This document shows, one piece after another, positions 59,291-64,000 of a stretch of DNA of 64,000 nt; position 1 is the stretch's first letter; every line of letters starts with the position of its first letter. The notes under the pieces are model-generated. The model ran no database searches. It saw nothing but the letters and a program-made list of their open reading frames with translations, and was not told the DNA's origin. The translations under genes and the position numbers were made by a program. Location of the stretch: positions 122,001 to 186,000 of the forward strand of contig JAQFVV010000320.1 in the NCBI GenBank assembly GCA_028023455.1, written 5' to 3'. This stretch comes from Epiperipatus broadwayi. Its lineage: Eukaryota; Onychophora; Udeonychophora; Euonychophora; Peripatidae.

Positions 59291-61515
59291 CAGGCAGTCC
59301 CCTAATTATAAATTTAATTGATTCCTGACGTGTTTGGAAGTTGAAATTGTTTGAAAGTAGAGGTATGTAAAAAAACATCAAAAAGGATTTTCAAATTGCA
59401 ATATTTATTTTTTATTGATTAGTATCTGGAGTTTTGTTTATAAATTTACCAAGAGTTAATTGAATTGTATTCTTTCCTTTTTCTTGATAAAGAATTCTGT
59501 AACATCCGGCGTCTTTTTCTATTAGCCTTCATACATGAGATATATGCTCTCCATTGGGATCACATTCTTCCATGATGGTCAAAAATTTGTCAAGATGCAT
59601 GAAGGCTTCATTCATATTCTTGACTGTCAAACTCTTAACAATAAGTTCATTATCAGATTCTTTTTCATTTTGTATTTCATTCATCTCTTGTAGTTTAATC
59701 AAGTCTTCATTTGACAGAGATTCTGAGAGAGATTGCATTAACTCATCAATATCTTCATCAGTGACATCTAAATTTAATTCATTCATTATATTGACTATTT
59801 CAGTTGTGATGTCTTCAGGAGTTTCATCAATGTTTATAGAAGCATTCATCATTTGTGGATATTTTATTCCAGCAACCTTACATTGTTGACTTTTTTATTC
59901 CAACCCATGTATCCCCAATAATATTTATTGCATTCCATATATTATAATTTTTCCAAAAATCTCTTAATGTAGGGTTAACCTTTCTTGTCAATTGCCTTGA
60001 TTGCCTGAGTCATTAATCTTCTCATATAATATCACTTAAAAGTAGCTATCACAGTTTGATCCATAAGTTGTATTTCACTTGTGATATTGAGAGGGATAAA
60101 CTTCTGGATATATATTTTGCAGAGATTTTGAATGTCCAGGAGAATTGTCTAAGAGCAATAGTGTTTTAAATGGTAAATTATTTTCACTACAATATTGCTA
60201 ATAGAAGGCACAAAATGATGTGTGAACCAATCTTGAAAAAGCTGTACAGTAGCCCATGCTTTAGTATTTGATTTCCAAATGACTGGAAACATTCTTTTAT
60301 CTTTCCTTTTAATGCTCTAGGATTTTCTGTATGATAAATTAGCATTGGCTTCAATTTTAAATCACCAGTTACATTACCTCCAATGCTAATCTGTTTTTTT
60401 AGAAAGTTTAAGCCCAGGTGCAACTGATTCTTTCTTTGCTAAATATATACATGCAGGCATCTTTTTTCAAAATAACCCTGTCTCATCTACATTGAAGACT
60501 AGGCATGGAAAATAAGCTCTATCTTTAATGATATTAGAGAATGTGGAAATAAATTCACTGACAGCTTTCTTATCTGCTCTGGCACCTTCCCCAGTACATT
60601 TAATATTATGTAAAGGATATCTCATTTTAAATTTGTGAAACCCGCCATTGCTTACTACAAATTCAACAGCAGAGTCTTTTTTTAATTCTTTCTACCAATC
60701 TTCATGCAAACTAAGAGCCTTTGCTTGAATAATTGATAAACTCACTGGGATGTCTTTGTGGTGTTGATTTTCAATCCATAAAGCCAAAGATTTCTCCATT
60801 TCATCCATTACTCTGCCGTGTCTTTTTGAAACAATCTTTGAAAAATATTTCCACATTTTTTTAACATATTCCTTAATTTTGTTATTGTTTTTCACAATTG
60901 TATATATTGTTGATCGTTTAAATTACATGAACTTGAGATTGAAGCAAAAGATTCACAATTTTCAGAATGTTTAATTATATCCTTTTTTTTCTCAAAGTAA
61001 CCTTTATTAATAAAAGATTACAAAAATTTTGGGTACACTTACCCATTGAGGATTACACAGTGATTCAATCTAACAAGATAAAATGTACATATGTTCAAAA
61101 ATAATTACATCCATAAAAATTGCTGTAATGTGATTAATGTGTATCTGTAAATGGATCCACATGGCCCGGCCATTGAGAAATTAACCATCACCCAATGGTC
61201 CCATCCCTGGGTCCCCAAAGCAAAGACTTAAATGCTTCAGCTGAATAGGTGAAGTCCAGCATTGTGCCACCCACCACAACAGGTGAGATCCAAGGCCAAG
61301 TTCGCCAAGCAATAAACTCTCGAACCACAGCCGAGCCATGTCAAGACCATTCTGAATACCTCTGCCTCCCAATTAGCAGTCCAAATGAGCAGGGACCACA
61401 ATCAGTATACCTGCCCAAATTTGGAAAGCCAACTTGGGTCGATTGTTTGGGGTTTATGAAACCTTGATTTGTTTTTGGTTGTATCAACTATGCTGTTTTT
61501 TTGTTTCTCACTCAT
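59291..61515 (-). pseudogene. Tigger-like (pogo superfamily) DNA transposon with decayed transposase
   Basis: The 3' terminal repeat CAGGCAGTCCCCTAATTATA starts at 59291 next to TA and is followed by GATTCCTGACGTGTTTGGAA, Tigger style. On the minus strand the transposase reads MSEKQKNSIVDTTKNKS (61515), insertion, DIIKHSENCESFASIS (HTH), the Tc5/CENP-B domain (RHGRVMDEMEKSLALWIENQ, 60692-60895), NVTGDLKLKPMLIYHTENPR, LLLDNSPGHSKSLQNIYPEV (DDE Asp), TLRDFWKNYNIWNAINIIGD, an acidic linker (DVTDEDIDELMQSLSESLS) and ends YRILYQEKGKNTIQLTLGKF at 59412. Stops, frameshifts and an insertion inactivate it. The 5' terminal repeat was not found to the right. Confidence 0.92.
60983..61458 (-). mobile_element. 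Retro-inserted GC-richer sequence inside the Tigger gene (processed-pseudogene-like)
   Basis: It interrupts the Tigger HTH region between KNKS and DIIKHSEN. On the minus strand it runs from about CATAAACCCCAAACAATCGA to an AATAAA signal (61003-61008), 12 bp before an A8 run (60983-60990), the layout of a reverse-transcribed polyadenylated RNA. The A run may be partly Tigger sequence. The body (61140-61450) is much less AT-rich. Broken frames such as PNLGRYTDCGPCSFGLLIGR and WISPVVVGGTMLDFTYSAEA look protein-like, but I do not recognise the parent. A long SINE is the alternative. Confidence 0.5.
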
Positions 61516-61960
61516 GTTTTTAATTAATAAGAATGAAAAAAATTCACCAAAACAGAAATATATACAGTGTACATGTAACGTAATCATGCACAAAACTACT
61601 TTTAAAAATAAGCACTAATCAAGACAATCCTGTTCAAGACAGTCCGTGATGATGCTAAAAATAAAAGTAATTAATGTCAGAGAGATGGGAAGATTTACTG
61701 TATTTTATATAAGTTCTTATTGTTCTCTTTCTAAATTCCAAAGTTTATTTTTCTTTTGAAAAAATTGAATTACAAATGTATGTAAATAGTTGTTTTTTTT
61801 ATTATCAGATATTATAAATTTGTAGCGTAATTACTAAAAGAATTTTTTAAATTATTAAAATACTAAAACACTGTACAATTTTGAATACCCATTTCCTTCT
61901 ACAGTATGTAGCACTAATTATACATGAAAGTATGTGCATAGATAAAGATCTAAAATATTT
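61516..61960. other. AT-rich stretch with no gene seen
   Basis: Expected location of the 5' Tigger terminal repeat, but no match to it is visible, so the right part of the element appears lost or diverged. Confidence 0.35.
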
Positions 61961-61964
61961 AAAT

Positions 61965-62640
61965 AAAAGTGATTTAGAAATCTAAGCACTTTCTTTTACA
62001 TATTATTCACAACAATATAGCATGACTTGTTTGGTTTAGCGCAATATAGTAGTATAAACAATGAGGATTGCTTAGCCAGAGACAGCACTTAAAATATCTC
62101 TGTCAGGACCCCCCCCCCAGGGATTTGGAGGGTTCCTGACAGAGATATTTTAAGTGCTGGCTCTGGCTAAGCATTTATCACAAAGCTTGTTGAGGAATTG
62201 GCAATCCTCATTGTTTTTAACTTACAAGCTTAAGAGAATAGGGTCATGTGATCTATGACTCTTATTTTGACTCTATATAGTAGTATATTTCCAGCAATTG
62301 TCACAATACTAAGTAAGAAAGAAATCATCTCATATTTGAATAAAAAAAATATTTACAATCAGAATGTGATTTTAACAATAGAATAATTGAGGAATCTAAA
62401 CATTTATATATATATCAAATGGGCATCAGTCTTTTTGGTTTAGTGTTATGGAAGAGTATACATGTAGTATATTTTGAGCAATTGTCACAACAAATCTAAG
62501 TAAAAATGTATTCCTCTTATATTAAAATAAAATAAAAACATTTATAATTAGAATGGGTTTTTAGCAATAGAGTGATTTGAAAATCTAAGCATTTTCATTT
62601 ATATATAAATTTTATTAATAGTCATAATAACATGCCACCT
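61965..62640. repeat. Tandem repeat of about 185-190 bp, interrupted by an insertion
   Basis: AATCTAAGCA recurs at about 61978, 62393 and 62582. Removing the 231-bp insertion and duplication, the spacing is about 184 and 190 bp. Other landmarks repeat in order: TTTGGTTTAG, AGTATATTT..AGCAATTGTC, AATTAGAATG, AGCAATAGA. There are roughly two and a half to three copies. No coding sequence. Confidence 0.8.
62044..62287 (+). mobile_element. Family B foldback element with 13-bp target duplication
   Basis: A 218-bp insert (62057-62274) is flanked by identical ATATAGTAGTATA at 62044-62056 and 62275-62287. It starts AACAATGAGGATTGCTTAGC and folds back: CAGCACTTAAAATATCTCTG / CAGAGATATTTTAAGTGCTG and AACAATGAGGATTGC / GCAATCCTCATTGTT. 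The right part is the 3' half of family B (GCTAAGCATTTATC, CAAGCTTAAGAG, GGTCATGTGATCTATGACTC). The left part is an inverted, internally shortened copy of it. C10 lies in the loop. The hammerhead region is lost. The 13-bp duplication points to a target-primed (retro) insertion rather than a cut-and-paste transposon. Confidence 0.9.
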
Positions 62641-62949
62641 CTGTGAAGAAGTACCTTTGTTCCCCATGCAGCCTGTACACCTGTACACAGTGGCCCTGTT
62701 CTGTCACATACAGTATTAAATATGGAATCATCAAAGTGAATATTTACTAATAAAAAATGCAAATCTTTTAAAGATTTTAAAGCATTAAAAAAGCAGTAAA
62801 AATAAAAACTTTAGTGGTCTGAACATTATGTTCTTTGATATAGGTAAAAAAGAAATTCTGATTTCTAGATATAAATTATTGAAATACAATTCTAGAGCTA
62901 AAATTGGTTAATAAAGATTTCTTGTAATTCAGTGATGGTTTTCTACTTT

Positions 62950-63262
62950 TCAATATTTTTGATCAGATAATATTCCATTCACTTTAAATTAGACATCATT
63001 TAAAGTAGACTTTATAAGATCTATATATGGTCCATGTGAACCCTTTTCTATGGAGTAGTTGTCTTTGGTCAAAAAATATATATCTTCAATGGTAATTTGC
63101 CATTAATTGACCTTCCAGATACTGTTTCATATCTCAAACTCTGTAGTTAAATTAAATAATTATGCTAAATCTTTAGGTCAAACTACCCTTAGTTAAGTTT
63201 TAGGAAATAAAATTTATATCTTGATTTCTGATCTCTGTCAATATCAAAATCTGCATCCCATT
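62950..63262 (-). pseudogene. Copia (Ty1) RNase H relic
   Basis: Minus strand: DADFDIDRDQKSRYKFYFLK (from 63258), then P-K...LFNLTTEFEI (63129-63155) and EKGSHGPYIDLIKSTLNDV (about 63040-62985). These fall in the order of Copia RNase H 'DADWAGD..DR.ST.GY.F.L', 'SW.SK.Q..VALSTTEAEY' and 'N...H.RTKHID...HF.RD.V'. Catalytic Asp residues of DAD and the Glu of TTEFE are recognisable. In-frame stops replace the Trp of 'SW' and other residues, so it is dead. No LTRs were found; the window ends 740 bp further on. Confidence 0.55.
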
Positions 63263-64000
63263 AATATACTATTTTAATGAATAAATATTCATGGGCCTTT
63301 CGTAAGCCATTAGGAGAACATTCTTAGATCTTCTGTCTAGTCATTCCTAATCCATTGCATGAATAGCTGATAGAATTTACCAGCCTTTATCTACTTTGCT
63401 ATTATATCTTTACTTTAAATAGTTAACATTAATCTCACAGCTGTGTGATTCCTCCCAATTGTGTGTATTGATAGTGGTTCAATATGATTTATTTATATGC
63501 CATGTTTATATATTAAGTTGTAATTGGATGCTAATATATTTCTTCGTATTACTATTCACAAACTAAGAAATCCAAGGCTTGCTTTTTGTTAATTAATATA
63601 CCTTACAAAGTTTTATGAATAAGTAACTAGATATTTTTGGAACCAACACCCTTTTATTGAGCTGTTTTTATTTAATTTTCATTAAGTTCTTCTATGCATA
63701 AGCTGTGAGCCATTCACTATTAAGACCTAGATGACAGATTGAAGAACATATCTTAAATTCAGAAACATTTATAGTTAACAATTTTTATTGAAATGAAATA
63801 ACAATTTTTCAGATAAAAACAAATCTTCATTGTTTTGAATGCCTTCTTTTGAGTATTTATCCACATCCATTCATTTTAAGAAGATTATGAAATGGGTTTG
63901 GCCATGTGAGTTTACCCCTAAAAAAACTCTAAAAATAGATTATGAGTTCAAGGAAAGTTTGTAGTCTTTGATATTTCTCAGCACATCCTTTATTGTTCAG
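63263..64000. other. AT-rich stretch, possibly more Copia relic
   Basis: If the RNase H call is right, the upstream Copia RT would lie here on the minus strand. I cannot identify its blocks. Nothing else recognised. Confidence 0.3.

Noticed and set aside
61181-61467. Overlapping 63- and 72-codon frames on opposite strands
   Set aside because: Both lie in the GC-richer insert inside the Tigger gene; neither resembles a known protein, and frames of a retrocopy are not evidence of a gene.

Overview
The window looks like AT-rich, gene-poor nuclear DNA of an animal. It has long non-coding stretches, eukaryotic retrotransposon and DNA-transposon relics (RTE/BovB-like LINE, a zf-RVT LINE, a third LINE, Copia RNase H, Tigger/pogo, hAT), tRNA-derived SINEs, and large trinucleotide and (TA)n microsatellites. 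I see no bacterial operon, no rRNA and no convincing host exon. The species cannot be fixed from this; the repeat mix points to a metazoan with large introns or intergenic regions.

Layout. 0-3.5 kb: a 198-bp tandem duplication and two complete TA-flanked TIR transposons. 6.7-7.0 kb: a decayed foldback repeat. 9.9-13.5 kb: a foldback repeat cluster, then two related ~0.5-kb repeats bracketing a 1.75-kb non-coding repeat whose second copy is at 18.3-20.1 kb. 21.8-22.1 kb: a short TIR element. 24-25.4 kb: a SINE and a palindromic hammerhead element. 28.5-32.3 kb: a LINE endonuclease relic, a SINE, an LTR-like block and a 0.9-kb palindrome. 33.9-35.0 kb: a hammerhead element with a GIY-YIG Penelope-like fragment nested in it. 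37.7-40.5 kb: an (ATT)n array, LINE relics and an intact hAT MITE. 43.1-45.5 kb: a long LINE pseudogene followed by a hammerhead repeat. 47 kb: an inverted repeat with a hammerhead and a tRNA-like core. 48.7 kb: a hAT relic. 50.8-54.4 kb: RTE relics on both strands and two trinucleotide arrays. 56-58 kb: a SINE and local tandem duplications. 59.3-61.5 kb: a Tigger pseudogene split by a retro-inserted sequence. 62-63.3 kb: a tandem array hit by a foldback element with a 13-bp target duplication, then a Copia relic.

The most interesting theme is a set of short, non-coding, head-to-head (inverted) elements from several sequence families that carry type I hammerhead ribozyme motifs (CUGANGA, stem II, GAAA, very short stem III, NUH, stem I). 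Four copies keep all core positions: 24.94 kb (-), 25.29 kb (+), 45.31 kb (+) and 47.1 kb (-). They occur with a GIY-YIG endonuclease remnant of a Penelope-like element and are often joined to (TA)n tracts. This fits retrozyme-like non-autonomous elements mobilised by Penelope-like machinery. The ribozyme pairings were checked by eye only; no folding or database search was run.
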